Positions 12,137-23,429 of a DNA stretch of 64,000 nt are shown one piece after another; position 1 is the first letter of the stretch; each line of letters opens with the position of its first letter. The notes under the pieces were generated by a model. The model had not been told where the DNA came from. It worked only from the letters and a program-made list of their open reading frames with translations, and did no database searches. Origin of the DNA: Tillus elongatus (Eukaryota > Arthropoda > Insecta > Coleoptera > Cleridae); the NCBI GenBank assembly GCA_964006375.1, contig OZ023269.1:64290029-64354028 (forward strand), given 5' to 3'. The translations under genes and the position numbers were made by a program.

Positions 12137-12475
12137 GGTATCACACCGATAACTCAAAATATAATCGGCCAATTTTGATAAAATTTGGCATGTACCTTCC
12201 TTCTGTAAATCGCTTGGATAACTTTGTTAGTCAGGAAAATTGGACGAGGTTTTCCGGAAAAATTTTAAGTTTTCATTCGAAAAAAATTTGTATCTCAAAA
12301 AATAAAAAAGATAAGATAACCAAATTTGGTAGGTAGATTTACGATATAAAAATTAAACTATACACCAAAATTTAGATTTCTTTGTTGCAAGAAAAAAAAA
12401 GTTATAATAAAATATTTTGTGCCAGAACATTTCTATGAAAATTCACTACCATAACGCACTTGCTGCATCCAGGCT
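12133..12475 (-). repeat. Module M1 inside hAT-1
   Basis: The block runs from (TA)n through ATAACTCAAAATATAATCGG, TTTGGCATGTACCTTCCTTC and GGATAACTTTGTTAGTCAGG to the conserved end ATTCACTACCATAACGCA followed by CTTGCTGCATCC. Related copies lie at 34490-34816, 62563-63027, 13208-13430 and in part at 17270-17340. Confidence 0.75.
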
Positions 12476-12694
12476 TTTTACACATTTTATTATTTAGTAC
12501 CATATTAACATTGAACTACTTTTAATGTTTTCAGTTTTCACCCCGTTCCGGACAGTGCTAACGCTGTGTGAAGAGAAGAGCTTGATAATAATTCCATGTT
12601 CTTTTCGTGTTTTAAAGTTTTAAGTGACTTTTTAATTTGTTAGTGTTGTAGTGAAAAATTAATTTATTTATCTACGTATTATTCCCATATAGGT

Positions 12695-12806
<112 letters not shown>

Positions 12807-12885
12807 GTGTTAATAATTTTTAAAACCACCACTAACAGCAACTCGTTACCGCACACCCGAACATTTTGGTCAGGATGTGCCACTG

Positions 12886-12893
12886 GATTTGAG
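12886..12893. repeat. Right target-site duplication of hAT-1
   Basis: GATTTGAG is identical to 10920-10927. Confidence 0.92.
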
Positions 12894-13207
12894 TCTATTC
12901 CTAGTAGCCGTAGCGTAAACATTTAAGTAAAATAATTTTAGTTTCATTAAAATGGAAACGATACAAATATGGGTAATAGAAATAATTAATTGTGAAATTG
13001 TAAAAGTTTTAAAAAGTTAAAAAAAGAGCTGTGATATTTTTCACACTAAACTTAGAGAAAAAAACATAAAAAATAGGTACCCACAAGGCAAGTTTTGATA
13101 AGAGGCCGAGAATAGTATACGAGGTTAAGGCTTCTAAGAACTTGCCACTCTGCTAATAATAAATTGTAAGCACTATACATTACTCCAAGTTCCTGTCAAA
13201 TAAGGAA
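12894..13207. other. Unassigned AT-rich sequence
   Basis: I see no gene or repeat that I recognise here. Confidence 0.4.
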
Positions 13208-13440
13208 AAGTCGAGACACAGCAAGTGCGTTATGGTAGCGAATTTTCAGAGAAATGTTTTTAATGTTGAATATGTTTTTTAATTAAACATATGACATTTA
13301 GTAGAATCCATGTACCATATTCCTTATTGCTTGAGAAAGTACAACAATCTCCGGAAAGAACTGGTGTGACTTTCCTGATCAACGAACCTATCCAAGCGGT
13401 TTACATAGAAACAATTATAACTGTGAGGATCTGTCTGTAT
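13208..13440 (+). repeat. Module M1, diverged stand-alone copy
   Basis: It begins with the conserved end GACACAGCAAGTGCGTTATG followed by GTAGCGAATTTT. It ends with TTCCTGATCAACGAACCTATC and AAGCGGTTTACATAG, the inverted counterpart of the inner part of the copy at 12133-12475. No flanking target duplication is evident. Confidence 0.65.
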
Positions 13441-13499
13441 ACCTTCGTAGAGGACGCTGTCGCAACTGCTTGGAAACTAACATATAAATGGTAGTTAAG

Positions 13500-13660
13500 T
13501 ATTTATTCGTTCAGTTTTATTATCCATCTGATGATGCTCCCTTTGTTAGCGAAGCGATCGTCAGGATAAAAAACTGTACTGTGATTAATTGATTTATCCA
13601 AATTGTACTTAACATTAACCAATAATAAACTCTAAACGTTATCGCTATAACGTTTACAGC
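13500..13660 (+). mobile_element. PLE terminal fragment with degenerate hammerhead
   Basis: The sequence resembles the PLE termini at 24772-24900 and 45595-45690. All have a CTGANGA core, a short stem II, a GATCGT stem III block, then GTGAT, TTTATCCAA and TTGTACTTA-type sequence. No PLE coding sequence is attached. Confidence 0.6.
13520..13570 (+). ncRNA. Degenerate hammerhead ribozyme motif of a PLE end
   Basis: CTGATGA at 13528-13534, a weak stem II, CGAAGCGATCGTC at 13550-13562, then AGGAT facing ATCC upstream as stem I. The invariant GAAA has become GAAG, so this copy is probably inactive. Confidence 0.5.
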
Positions 13661-14040
13661 TTGTAGCTTGTTTGCTAATTGTAGCTTATTTGCTAATAAC
13701 AATGTCTTTGCAAAATAAAGAACAAAAAGAAAAGTGATCATTTGTTGTTTCTCGCCAGTTTTTCCCTTCTTGTAATGGTCTCCCTAGAGGCTATAGGAGT
13801 CGCGAATTAAACCTCATAATTTGCAACATTATGACAAAAACCTAAAACGAATACGGGTTATGTAAAGAAAATATCGCAAGAAGAGTGTTCTACAAACCCT
13901 TAAGTTTCAGCTTCAGTCGTCAATGTTCTGCAGTTTACTAAAATATTTCCAGAAAATTCATTTCAAATAGACTCTCTCCTCTCTCTCTCTCTCTATCTGA
14001 TGCTTTGGCAGTAGTTTTAGTTAGGTTTATGATTTTTAGC
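13661..14040. other. Unassigned spacer
   Basis: AT-rich with a short (CT)n run at 13974-13995. No gene is recognisable. Confidence 0.4.
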
Positions 14041-14160
14041 TAATTTTCGTAGAAAAAATTCGAGACTTTTGAATTTTAAAAAGATTTCTTCACATGAGTG
14101 CAAACTAGGCCCACAGAATCCATATCCGGGTTTAGTTTCAGTTTTTAGCTGTCTACATAT
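14041..14160 (+). repeat. Diverged M2 fragment
   Basis: It contains ATTTTCGTAGAAAAAATTC, CGAGACTTTTGAATTTTAAA and ATCCATATCCGGGTTTAG in M2 order but with substitutions and small deletions. It ends in a short TATATACA tract instead of a long (TA)n. Confidence 0.6.
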
Positions 14161-14370
14161 ATACAGGGTGACGCATTTCCACGGTAAAGCTCAATATAAT
14201 TGTTATTATACAAGATACGAGAAAAAAGTGTATACGTGTCTTAAGCTGTATCTTCTAAAATTACTTTGACATAAGTCGTTGATGATACCTACAATTTTTT
14301 TCGAATATCCCTTATGTTATTGCTTTTTTGCATTTTTCATCGAAATATGATGCATGTTTGTAAGAAAAAA

Positions 14371-14690
14371 AAACGAGGCACAGTAAGTGCGTTTTGGTAG
14401 CGCATTTTGATTAAATGCTTCAAATTTCAATAACTCAATTTGCTATTAACCTAAGGTTCATTAGCTAGGAGACCAGTTTTCTCGGAAACATTTTAAGTTT
14501 ATTTTCCGAAAATTTTTGTACATTTTCAAATAATAAGTTATTTTATTAAAATATGGTGCACTGTTTTTACTATATAGGTTATACCGGAAACCATATTGAT
14601 GCCTGCTTGCATTAAAGACATATTTGCTATTAAAAACATTTAACTGAAAATTCACTTCCATAACGCACTTGCTGCGTCCAGAGGTTTTCT
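14371..14690. mobile_element. M1-type MITE with about 45-bp inverted ends
   Basis: The left end reads GGCACAGTAAGTGCGTTTTG, GTAGCGCATTTTGATTAAATG. The right end is the inverse of GGACGCAGCAAGTGCGTTAT, GGAAGTGAATTTTCAGTTAAATG. The ends are imperfect inverted repeats about 320 bp apart with a non-coding AT-rich core. A target duplication is not obvious. Confidence 0.6.
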
Positions 14691-14741
14691 ATTTAGTTGC
14701 GTGTCGCTGCTGACAGTATTAGTATAGTTTGCACTTGTCAT

Positions 14742-15810
14742 CATGAGAGTAGCGCACTTGAATATTTGTTCTATATTTAAGTACTGGTTCTTCTGATTTT
14801 AAAGATTTAGTCGCGCTCCGTGACTTTGATGTTATACTGGTTACTAAGGCATGGTTGACGGCGTCCATTACCGATCAGGGTATTAATATTCCAGGGTATA
14901 CTTTGTTTAGACGGCAATCCGTGGATGGAGGCGTTGCGGCATATGTAAAGTCATCATTTTACACATTTTAACGTCAACTCTAACATTGAGTTTCTATTCC
15001 TAGATATCAAAGTACGATCTTTGAGTCTTGCAATTGGTGATGTGTCTAGGCCTCCAAATGGGAATTTAAGTGCTTTCATAACTGATTGCGATAATATATT
15101 TTCATATCTCTGTACTGAGTTCAATGAACTAGTTTGTCTTTGTAACGTGGGAGTAATGTTGATTTTTTAGATATGATGAATCATGTGGCTGCTTGTTTGT
15201 CTTCTTAGGGTTTGGTTCAAATTCGCAATGAACCTACAAGAGTTACCAATGTTTGCAGTATGCTGTTGGATCCGATATTCTTGTCAGGCAGTGATAGGGT
15301 GAACCAAGCTGGTGTTATACCTGTTCATCATATCTTGGATCATGACCTAGCATACTGCGATGTGACCTTAGGGGAAAATAAACCTTCTGCGAGAATAATC
15401 AGGGTTCGTCCATTCAAAGATTTTGATATAAACCATTTCTTGTCAGATCTTGAAGATTTACCCTGGCATGCTTTGTTGAGAGAGTGACATCAACCGGAAA
15501 GTTCAGTTGGATACTGATTTTTTACTATATGTGTTTAACGTACATGTACCTATTAAAGAAATAAAACTTAGCAAACCGAAGAATGGTTGACAGATAATCT
15601 AAAGATAACTATGAAGGAGAGGGGTTTAGTGTTGCAAAAATATAAGAGAAAACAATCTGATGAAAGCTGAAGTACCTATAAAAGACTCCGTAACTTCACC
15701 ATTTCATGCATACGTAGAGAGAAGAGAACATATTTGGAAAAACTTTCCCACAGAAATACTGGTCCAAGAATATTTTGGTCCACCTCAGATGCTCTGAATA
15801 TTGTGAAGTG
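14742..15810 (+). pseudogene. Non-LTR retrotransposon endonuclease and linker, decayed
   Basis: Pieces of an APE-type endonuclease can be read across frames: RVAHLNICSIF at the start, a block with DFDVILVTKAWLT, a block GYTLFRRQSVDGGVAAYV near 14890-14950, then the open stretch 15212-15487 with TRVTNVCSMLLDPIF and HHILDHDLAYCDV. The H-D pair in the last block fits the endonuclease C-terminus. Downstream, 15560-15810 reads in pieces like the linker before an RT domain (TDNLKITMKERG, RREKRTYLEK, RIFWSTSDALN). At least four frameshifts or stops are needed, so it is dead. It is not a copy of the other non-LTR elements in the window as far as I can see. Confidence 0.7.
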
Positions 15811-17269
15811 AAACTTACTTATTTATATTAATCTGATGAATAAACAAAATGTACATAAAAGATTACAAAAGTTAATTTGGCTGCTCAGTCGAAGGCATGA
15901 GCTTTAATGTAAATGCCGGGGCAAAAAATTGAAACATTTTTTTTTGTGAAAATGCCACAAGAAGAGAATATCAAAGTTGGAAACAAATATGAGAAGTTAT
16001 TCTCTCAACAAGAGGGTAACCGAAGATGAAATGTGGATGAACGAAAGAGAACGCTGCTTGAAAGCTAAATGAAAGATCAAAAACACAACTGCTCTGCAAG
16101 TTACTGGGAGTTAAATTATTCTTAAAAAAAATCTACAATAAAATTTGAACTCGCCAGCACCCGCAACTGCTCCCTAATGGAGGTTTAAGTGTAAATGCAA
16201 AAATTATGAAAATTGTTTGAAAATTTAATTATTTAAAGGCTTGAAATTATCAAAAAACTACCAGTATGAATGGTGAGCTAGAAGAAAGAAAAATTGAATA
16301 ATTAAAAAAAATGAACTTTGAAGGACAACACTTTAGATTTTTTTAAAATATGACTAAATTTTAAAAAACCACCTCAAAGAACACATGTGGACATAACACA
16401 AACGAAAAGTCTGCAAGCTCATTTTAAGAACCTGAGTTAATAGATTATGGAAAATCAAAATTAAATTGAGAAAAGCAAGGGAGTATTGCCGGCATAAAAA
16501 ATAGAATAAAGGGCGCCAGTGAAGGCTTATGCTTCACAATATAATATTAAAAGATGGTAATATGGCCCAACACTTTGTGATCACCTGCTGTTGCTTTGCT
16601 GACAGTCAGGTTTACAACAAGGATACGAGATTTATTTGCTATGAAAATAAAATCAAATAATTGATATGTAAGAAAACAAAACTATTGGACGAAGATAAAG
16701 AGTAGATTCTACGGCGTTGGGGAGTTTATCAAATTGAATCAAATACCAATTTACATACGTTTCAGAACCAAGCACACATCATTTCTCAACAAGAAGAACA
16801 ATGAAGAAAAAAATATGTATATATGCATATATAGAAACATATATACACACAAATGTTATGTCAAAAGCACAGAGTGGTGCACAGATTTCTCTGAAATCGT
16901 CATAAAAGCGCTAAATTCATATAAGAGCACTAATGAAAGATCCAGGAATGAAACGCACACCACCTCATACCCTTAACCTGATTTCAGGAGCTCCTGGATG
17001 ACTGCTAAAGAATGTGTCCCAAGACAAAAAAACTAAAAAAATGCCACCTATATCAACTAAAAATATAAATATAAACTGCAGCATCCAGAGCAAGTTACCA
17101 TACGCCGAGGTTCAACAAAATAACAACAATAATAAATTGTCTGATCTGAAACATGATTTCTGACATTATTAGCTTAAAAACAATATTGTGAACGTTTGAA
17201 ATTAATATAGTCAATAAGTGGTATAAATCTATCCCTCAACATAATAGGACAAAAAATAGATAGAAAAAA
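15811..17269. other. Unassigned AT-rich sequence
   Basis: No domain, repeat pair or RNA gene was recognised over 1.46 kb. Composition is A-rich on the plus strand with short scattered frames only. Confidence 0.4.
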
Positions 17270-17339
17270 AATCTAAATTTTGGTGTATTGTTTACTTTTT
17301 ATATCGTTAACCTACCTGCCACATTGTTATCATAGCTTT
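17270..17339 (+). repeat. M1 internal fragment
   Basis: ATCTAAATTTTGGTGTATTG and ATCGTTAACCTACCTGCCAC match the inner part of the M1 copy at 34586-34640. It joins directly to an M2 unit at 17340. Confidence 0.65.
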
Positions 17340-17700
<361 letters not shown>

Positions 17701-18120
17701 GGTTGTCGCCGAATAATGCTCAGCGTGTCTTGCTGCAAAATAGTGGCGCTAGTAGCACATGCCAAGAAAATTGTTTATTAAATACCGAATGCCTAGCGCT
17801 TGCAAAGTGCAGTCTCCAAACTATTTCTATATCATTTTTAGTAAATGCCCTAAACTTTACACACGTATTTTTATGAAGATACTTTGCAACCCTCATATTA
17901 GTAGGTACTCAGTTTTTAAAATTGGTATTTAACTACGTTCGCAGAACTTATATTTTTTTCCCATATAATTTAAAGGTGAATAAGTTACTGGAAATTAGTA
18001 AAATATTCGGTAAAAATCTTCTAGCGAAAAAATCATATAAATACAGATGTATAGAAACATTTTTCTGGTTTCACAAGTGCTTATTTTGGTATACAACTAT
18101 ACTTTCCGCATTCCTATAAA
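17701..18120. other. Unassigned spacer
   Basis: I see no recognisable gene. It is AT-rich and precedes the foldback at 18121. Confidence 0.35.
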
Positions 18121-18805
18121 CTTTTGTATACAAGCGCGTTTTGGAGTGTAGATGACGAAAATCACAAACAAAATGAGGACACAAGCAAACTTTTGGAGTT
18201 ACTTGGATTTTTTTGTAAGAAAAGTACTGACTTTTTCGACGTGTTTTGGAGCATATCTCGCTTCACATAACCGATATAAATATACTAATTTAATGCTTTA
18301 GTACCTTATTTCACTGTACATATTCACTTTTCAAGGTTTTCACCTTTCGTTAAAAAAAAATTACCAAATAAATTTTTGTAATAAAGTCAGAATTCAAATG
18401 AAGTTGATTTTATATGTCCAATGTCAACGTGAATCTGTGATTGATTATCGATGAAAAGAAGGGAAATCTTCAGAGACACGTAAACACTATAGGGCGTCAA
18501 TTAACTATATGAAAATGAATTATAATAAAGGATCTTTTTTAGCTTGATATAAAACGAACGATCCCCGAAATTGTGTATGTATGTATAGTCGAAATTGCTT
18601 GGCTGCGGCTAATTTAGCCATTCACACATTTTCAAAAAAATGTGTAAAATATGACAAAAACATGTCGCAAATGTGAGTAAAATACTTACGTTTTACAAAA
18701 AAAAATCCGAATAACTCCAAAAGTTTGCTTCTGCCCTCATTTTTATTGCGATTTTCGTCATTTACACCACAAAACACGTTTTGGTACAAAATTTCAAAAG
18801 AATAG
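18121..18805. mobile_element. Foldback-like element with about 130-bp inverted arms
   Basis: The left arm (18121-18250) and the inverse of the right arm (18660-18805) share GCAAACTTTTGGAGTTA, GGATTTTTTTGTAA, a GATGACGAAAATC block and a CGTTTTG(G/T) block. The order is the same and divergence is about 15-25 percent by eye. The arms enclose about 400 bp of AT-rich sequence without a reading frame. This fits a MITE or foldback element. Exact ends and target duplication are undetermined. Confidence 0.6.
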
Positions 18806-18899
18806 AATACTCGGAAAGTAAACTTTTACCCTTATTTCCTTCTCTGTAACCGGTTTCGTCTTTTACGCGAATACAAATGTTTATCACAAACTCGTGTTC

Positions 18900-19980
18900 G
18901 TTTATTACTTCTACATCGTCAATACATGTGGAAGTATGGCATCGACGACAACAATTTAAAAAAAAATTTTAAACGTCGTCAAAAGTCTTAAAACATATGC
19001 AGACCGAATAGCTCAGTTCGCGAGGTGAGTAACCTCTAGAATCGGACTAGATGGTCGCGGGTTCCAGTCGCGTATTCAGGCAGTCGATCTTTTTCACTCA
19101 AATGTGGCAAGGCCGGCTTCTGAAGAGTTATGGGTGGTGTCCTTTGACTATATGTGTATGTAAGCTCCCCCCGCACAAGTCAAAGATTTCTGGGTGCGGA
19201 GTTTATCTACTGTGGTGTTATTATATACAAAACATGATTTGGGAACCAAAATTTTTTGTGTTTGCCAGTCTGTCGGTCTGCCGGTCTGTATGTCTGTCTG
19301 TTTGTAATAGCCTCAATAAATTTAGAACGAATTGAGATATCGTCTTCCAATTTTGTATACAGTTATCACCCGACAAACTAACGGTTCGGCTTGTGTTTGG
19401 ATAAAATTACTCCAGGGGTTAGAGGATGAACGCGGGAGGATTTGGTGAAAATTGACATTTTTTCGTTAAAACTCGAGTAATATAACGTTCTAGGGTTGTT
19501 TTATTAGAAAACTTTCAGTTTCATCAAACATCTGGTATTCTGTGCTGATATTAAATTAGGGGTTGAATGTGTGGAGATGGAATATCGGTGACAGAAATTT
19601 CGAATATATTTTTTCATAAAACGGCAGAAAAGGTCTCAAAACATAGGGAAAACTTGATTCCGGAACGAAAATTTTTAGTCTGTTGGTCGGTCGGTCTGTC
19701 CGCCTGCACATGTCTCTCAAATTGGGTATCCATAACAAAGAAACGCTTCGAATTGTTTTTGGGTAAGATCGCTTCAGGGGTCGGGAATAAATAAGGGGTG
19801 ATTTGCTGAAAACGGACATTCGAGTAATATAACGTTTGAGAAGTTTTAGAGTACAGGAATACAAATATTTTCTTTGTGGTCAAATCATGGACCCTAAATT
19901 CATTTCGTGAAAATGTCTTTTTGAAGAGAATAGATTATCACAGCTATGTAGAAGTTTTGATTCAATTTGCAGCACTATTT
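18900..19980 (+). repeat. M3 composite repeat, unit 1 (parts A and B)
   Basis: Part A (to about 19552) has a GTGGAAGTATG block, a TCTGTCTGT-type run, GAATTGAGATATCGTCTTCC and AAACTCGAGTAATATAACG. Part B (about 19553-19980) has a similar plan with GGGTATCCA, CGAATTGTTTTTGG and GGAAGT/GAAGTTTTGATTC near the end. A and B are ancient duplicates of each other. A second A+B unit follows at 20350-21180. Minus-strand copies lie at 47935-48388, 49522-49726 and 56918-57362. Confidence 0.8.
18997..19228 (+). mobile_element. tRNA-derived SINE inserted in M3
   Basis: A 232-bp insertion interrupts M3 part A. It is flanked by the 7-bp direct repeat AAAACAT (18990-18996 and 19229-19235). Its head is tRNA-like, with an A-box-like TAGCTCAGTTCGC at 19009-19021 and a B-box-like GGGTTCCAGTC at 19059-19069, the internal Pol III promoter arrangement. 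A unrelated body follows to 19228, with no long A tail. Only the head resembles a tRNA, so this is not a tRNA gene. Confidence 0.75.
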
Positions 19981-20349
19981 TAACCTGCTATCAGAATTTT
20001 TCTGCTACCAAGATTTGTTAGATGGTTATACTGATTGTAGTTATCGTAATTTCATGAAAGCGTTCAATTCTAGAAGCAAAATTGTAGTAAGTGTTCCCCC
20101 TGGTTTAAAGTTTACATTTTACAGCGCACCATTTGACAATAGATTTTAAACTTGTTCTTGCCAAAGACGCAACTTGACAGCTTAGATCAAGCTATATAGA
20201 GACCCATATTTCCACGATGACATTGACAATTTGAATTTCGATATTTGAAATTACTGAATTTGGTTTTACTGTTTATTCATTCAATTTTCAACCGCAAACA
20301 TTGCCTTTATTTTCTGAGAAACACACACCACTTTGAAGTGTCACCTAAA
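19981..20349. other. Spacer between M3 units
   Basis: AT-rich, no recognised gene. It may be part of the M3 repeat that is not conserved in the other copies. Confidence 0.35.
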
Positions 20350-21180
20350 TTGAACTATTATTACTTCCACGTCGTCAATACGTGTGGAAGTATGACATCG
20401 GCGACAAAAATTTCAAATTTTTTTTCTTAAACACCGTAAAATTTCTCAAAATTCATAGAAAACAAGATTTGGGAACGAATTTTTTTTGTCTGTCGGTCTG
20501 TATGTCTATCTGTTTGAAGTATCGTCTTCCAATTTTGCTATACAGTTAGCACCTGACAAACGAACGGTTCGGATTGTGTTGGGGTAAAATCGCGCTAGGG
20601 GATGAATGGGGGTCATTTGGTGAAAATTTACACTTTTTCGTTAAAACTCGAGTAATAACGGTTTGGGGTTAGTTTATTAGAAAACTTTCAGTTTCATCAA
20701 GCATCTAGTATTCTGTGTAGGAGTGGAATATCGGTGACAGGAATGTGGATTTTTTTTTGCTAAATGGGCGTAGAAAATCTCAAAACATATAGAAAACTTG
20801 AGTTTGTAAATTTTTTTGTCTACGGTTCTGTCGGTCGGTCGGTCTGTCTGTTAGTAGGCGCAATAACTTTCGAACGAATTGAGATATCATTTCCAAATTG
20901 GGTATCCAGTTAGCACCCGACTAAGGAACACTTCGAATTGTTTTTGGATAAGATCGCTTTAGGGGGTAGGGGATAAATGAGGGATGATTTGGTGAATATT
21001 GGCATTTCTTCGTTAAAACTCGAGTAATATAACGTTTCAGAAGTGTATGGGTACAGAAATACGAATATTTTCTTTGTGGTGTAGTCATGGGCCGTAAATT
21101 CATTTCATGAGAATATTTTTCTGAGGAGAGTAGATTATCACAGCTATGTGGAAGTTATGATTTAATTTGCAGCACTATTT
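20350..21180 (+). repeat. M3 composite repeat, unit 2 (parts A and B)
   Basis: This has the same order of blocks as 18900-19980, without the SINE. It starts with TTACTTCCACGTCGTCAATA and ends with GGAAGTTATGATTTAATTTG and CAGCACTATTT. Confidence 0.8.
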
Positions 21181-21534
21181 TTTGCAATGTTTAGGCAAAT
21201 AAACGTACAGACTACGAATTTTTAACGTCAATCAGAATATTATTTATTGTAATTAAAACAATAGCTTTGACATTACCCAAATTATAATATATGTAGGAAT
21301 GTAGGATTTAGGTAGGTACTCACATTAAATAATTTATATTTTTCAAATCGCGAGTTGCCATCAAAATATGTTTAATACATAATACATATTCGAATGTATC
21401 TATCCTGGACACAGACACAGCATCGTCCAAAAAAAAAAGAATACATTTTATATAAACTCAGATTATGCTCTTTGGTGGCAAATAAGCGTGGGGAAGGAAA
21501 ATAGATTTTAACATATCTTTTATTTTGCAATACA
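21181..21534. other. Unassigned AT-rich spacer
   Basis: No recognisable feature in this stretch before the PLE end. Confidence 0.35.
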
Positions 21535-21587
21535 CACTTATAAGTACACTTTGAGAAAACCCAAATCACCACAACACTTATTTCAGA

Positions 21588-21633
21588 GACCTTACGATCG
21601 TTTCGTTGACAAAGTCAACATCTTCAGAGGAAG
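21588..21633 (-). ncRNA. Hammerhead ribozyme motif at the PLE minus-copy end
   Basis: Read on the minus strand: stem I CCT/AGG, core CTGAAGA, stem II GTTGAC/GTCAAC with a TTT loop, GAAAC, a tiny stem III with GATC, and the cleavage triplet GTA. It matches the CUGANGA...GAAA...NUH rule. Very short stem III is typical of PLE hammerheads. Same motif as 24803-24848. Confidence 0.75.
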
Positions 21634-22222
21634 ATAAATTCTAACTTAAACAACTAGCTACATGTATTTATATCGCGTCAAGGTAAACGAACTAGTCCGA
21701 AGTAAAATTGTCGTCCAGGAATGATCGCTTGTTTATTGTGTGGTGAAACTACTAGGTCGAAGGCCTGCTTTTTAATCTTCTGGTCGACAGATTTATAAGC
21801 CCTTATCTAATATACGGATAATATCTTTAAAGGGACCAAGGCATTTAAAGAATCTGCACGTTTCCTTTCTATCTAGAAATTTACTATGTGGATATTGGAA
21901 CACGCCGCCAAACATCTGGCTAGATAAACAACATCAACTCCGCTCATATTTTTTAAATAGAAAAACTAATACCGGGTGTTTGGCTCAACATGTTAACACT
22001 TCAACAAAATATAAATAAATAATTCAACTAAAATACTACATACAAACTGTATTTATATTGATGCTAATTCTTCGTGATAGTATCTATATTAAATTCATAG
22101 ATACAAACCAAAACAAACAGATCTTTAAGTCGAGACAAACGTATAGATTAGTATATGTATAAACCGGCCGAGTTATTGACAGAATTTATTATTCTACAGA
22201 ACATATTCGGAAATTTAGGCGG

Positions 22223-23420
22223 TCAAATGCAAAGTGAAAATAAAGGACTAGAAATTAAAGGTGCCGCACGATTCAATGAAGTTTTGTTCTTAATAGACTT
22301 TAATATAAAAATAATTTCTAATGAATCAGGCATAGTTTGATGTCTAACGCTTTTGACAAGTCTCAAATTTTCTTTGTCAATGTGGTGATTATTATCCCAT
22401 ATATGTTGTGCCCCACATGATTTGTCCACCGTACCATATCGTAACTGTGCGAGATGTTCACGAAATCTGGTGGCTATGTTTCTCCTAGTTTGACCTACAT
22501 ATTTAAGATCGCAATCTTTGCAACTAATCTCATTAATACCGGACATTTCAGTGACTTTGTCTTTGTCTTTCGTATTACCCAACAAATTTTTTAAATTACT
22601 TTTCGTCGAAAAAGTCTAATGTAAATCGGCTTTCTTAAAAACACTTTCCAAACCCTTTGTGATTCGTGGTTCATAAGGTAAACACACAATTTTTTTCTCT
22701 ATTTTATCTTTCTTAAATGTCGTACATTCAGATATCATTTTCTTTGTTCTGTGTTTGTTAACAAATTTGTCTGTTAAACCATCCGAGTAACCGTTATATC
22801 TCGCCACATTTTTTATGTATTTTAATTCTGTATTAAATCTATTTTTACTTAACGGAAATTTAATCACTCTGTTTACTAAGAAATTTAAACTAGCCGTTTT
22901 TTGAGCAAACAAATGATGTGAGTCGTTAGGAATATAACTAATAGTAGCCGTTTCCTTCCTATAGACATCGAATTCAAACGATCCATTATTTTTATTTTTA
23001 ATAACTAGTACATCTAGGAACAAAAGTGTATTGCTGATTTCTGTGTCGTGGCTAAATTTTATTGAATCAAATTGACTATTTAGTTTTTCAGTAAATTCTT
23101 CAACCTTACATATATTTGTGTCAAACACTGCAAAAATATCGTCGACATAACGAAACCAAACTCTAGGGAAATACCCATTTTTTTATTTTTTAAATCCATC
23201 TCAAATCTACTCATAAACAAGTCTGCAATAAAAAGAGATAATGTATTGCCCATTGCTGTGCCTTCAGTTTGTTCAAAAAACTCATTGTTAAATTGAAAAA
23301 TATTTTGTTTTATACAAAGGCTAGTTAGAGTTAAATATTCTTTGCAGACGTCTTCACTTATATTGTTAAATTTTAACAATTCTTCCAAATACTCCAACGT
23401 TTGTTTTGTGGGTACACTAG
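22223..23420 (-). pseudogene. PLE reverse transcriptase with GIY-YIG endonuclease (minus copy)
   Basis: RT core: FEQTEGTAMGNTLSLFIADL (motif B), then the region of the catalytic YVDD. Here a poly-A tract (plus-strand T run near 23175-23190) shifts the frame, so the open frame 23080-23397 reads VMSTIFLQ instead. The frame resumes at 22616-23128 (LLFLDVLVIKNKNNG, FDVYRKET). A single TAG near 22616-22618 interrupts it, and the same frame continues through 22223-22585. That part is the GIY-YIG nuclease: SGINEISC, a CXXC pair, KYVGQTRRNIATRFREH. In active PLEs these domains copy RNA onto a nicked target. The copy lacks the RT N-terminus and has one frameshift and one stop. Confidence 0.88.
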
Positions 23421-23429
23421 GGAATAATG

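Larger units (their letters stand above)
21535..23429 (-). mobile_element. Penelope-like element, minus-strand copy, 5'-truncated
   Basis: It carries RT and GIY-YIG sequence (22223-23420) followed by an AT-rich 3' region to about 21535. The last 130 bp (21535-21668) are the inverse of 24772-24900, the end of the plus-strand copy, and hold a hammerhead motif. At 23429/23430 the copy stops inside RT and abuts the plus-strand copy with no spacer, a head-to-head junction. PLEs are known for 5' truncation and for tandem or inverted partial copies. Confidence 0.88.

Noticed and set aside
16734..16976. 80-codon plus-strand gene
   Set aside because: Composition is like random AT-rich sequence and no motif is recognisable.
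19005..19080. tRNA gene
   Set aside because: A and B boxes are present but the cloverleaf is poor, the segment continues into a repeat body and is bounded by a target duplication, so it is a SINE head.
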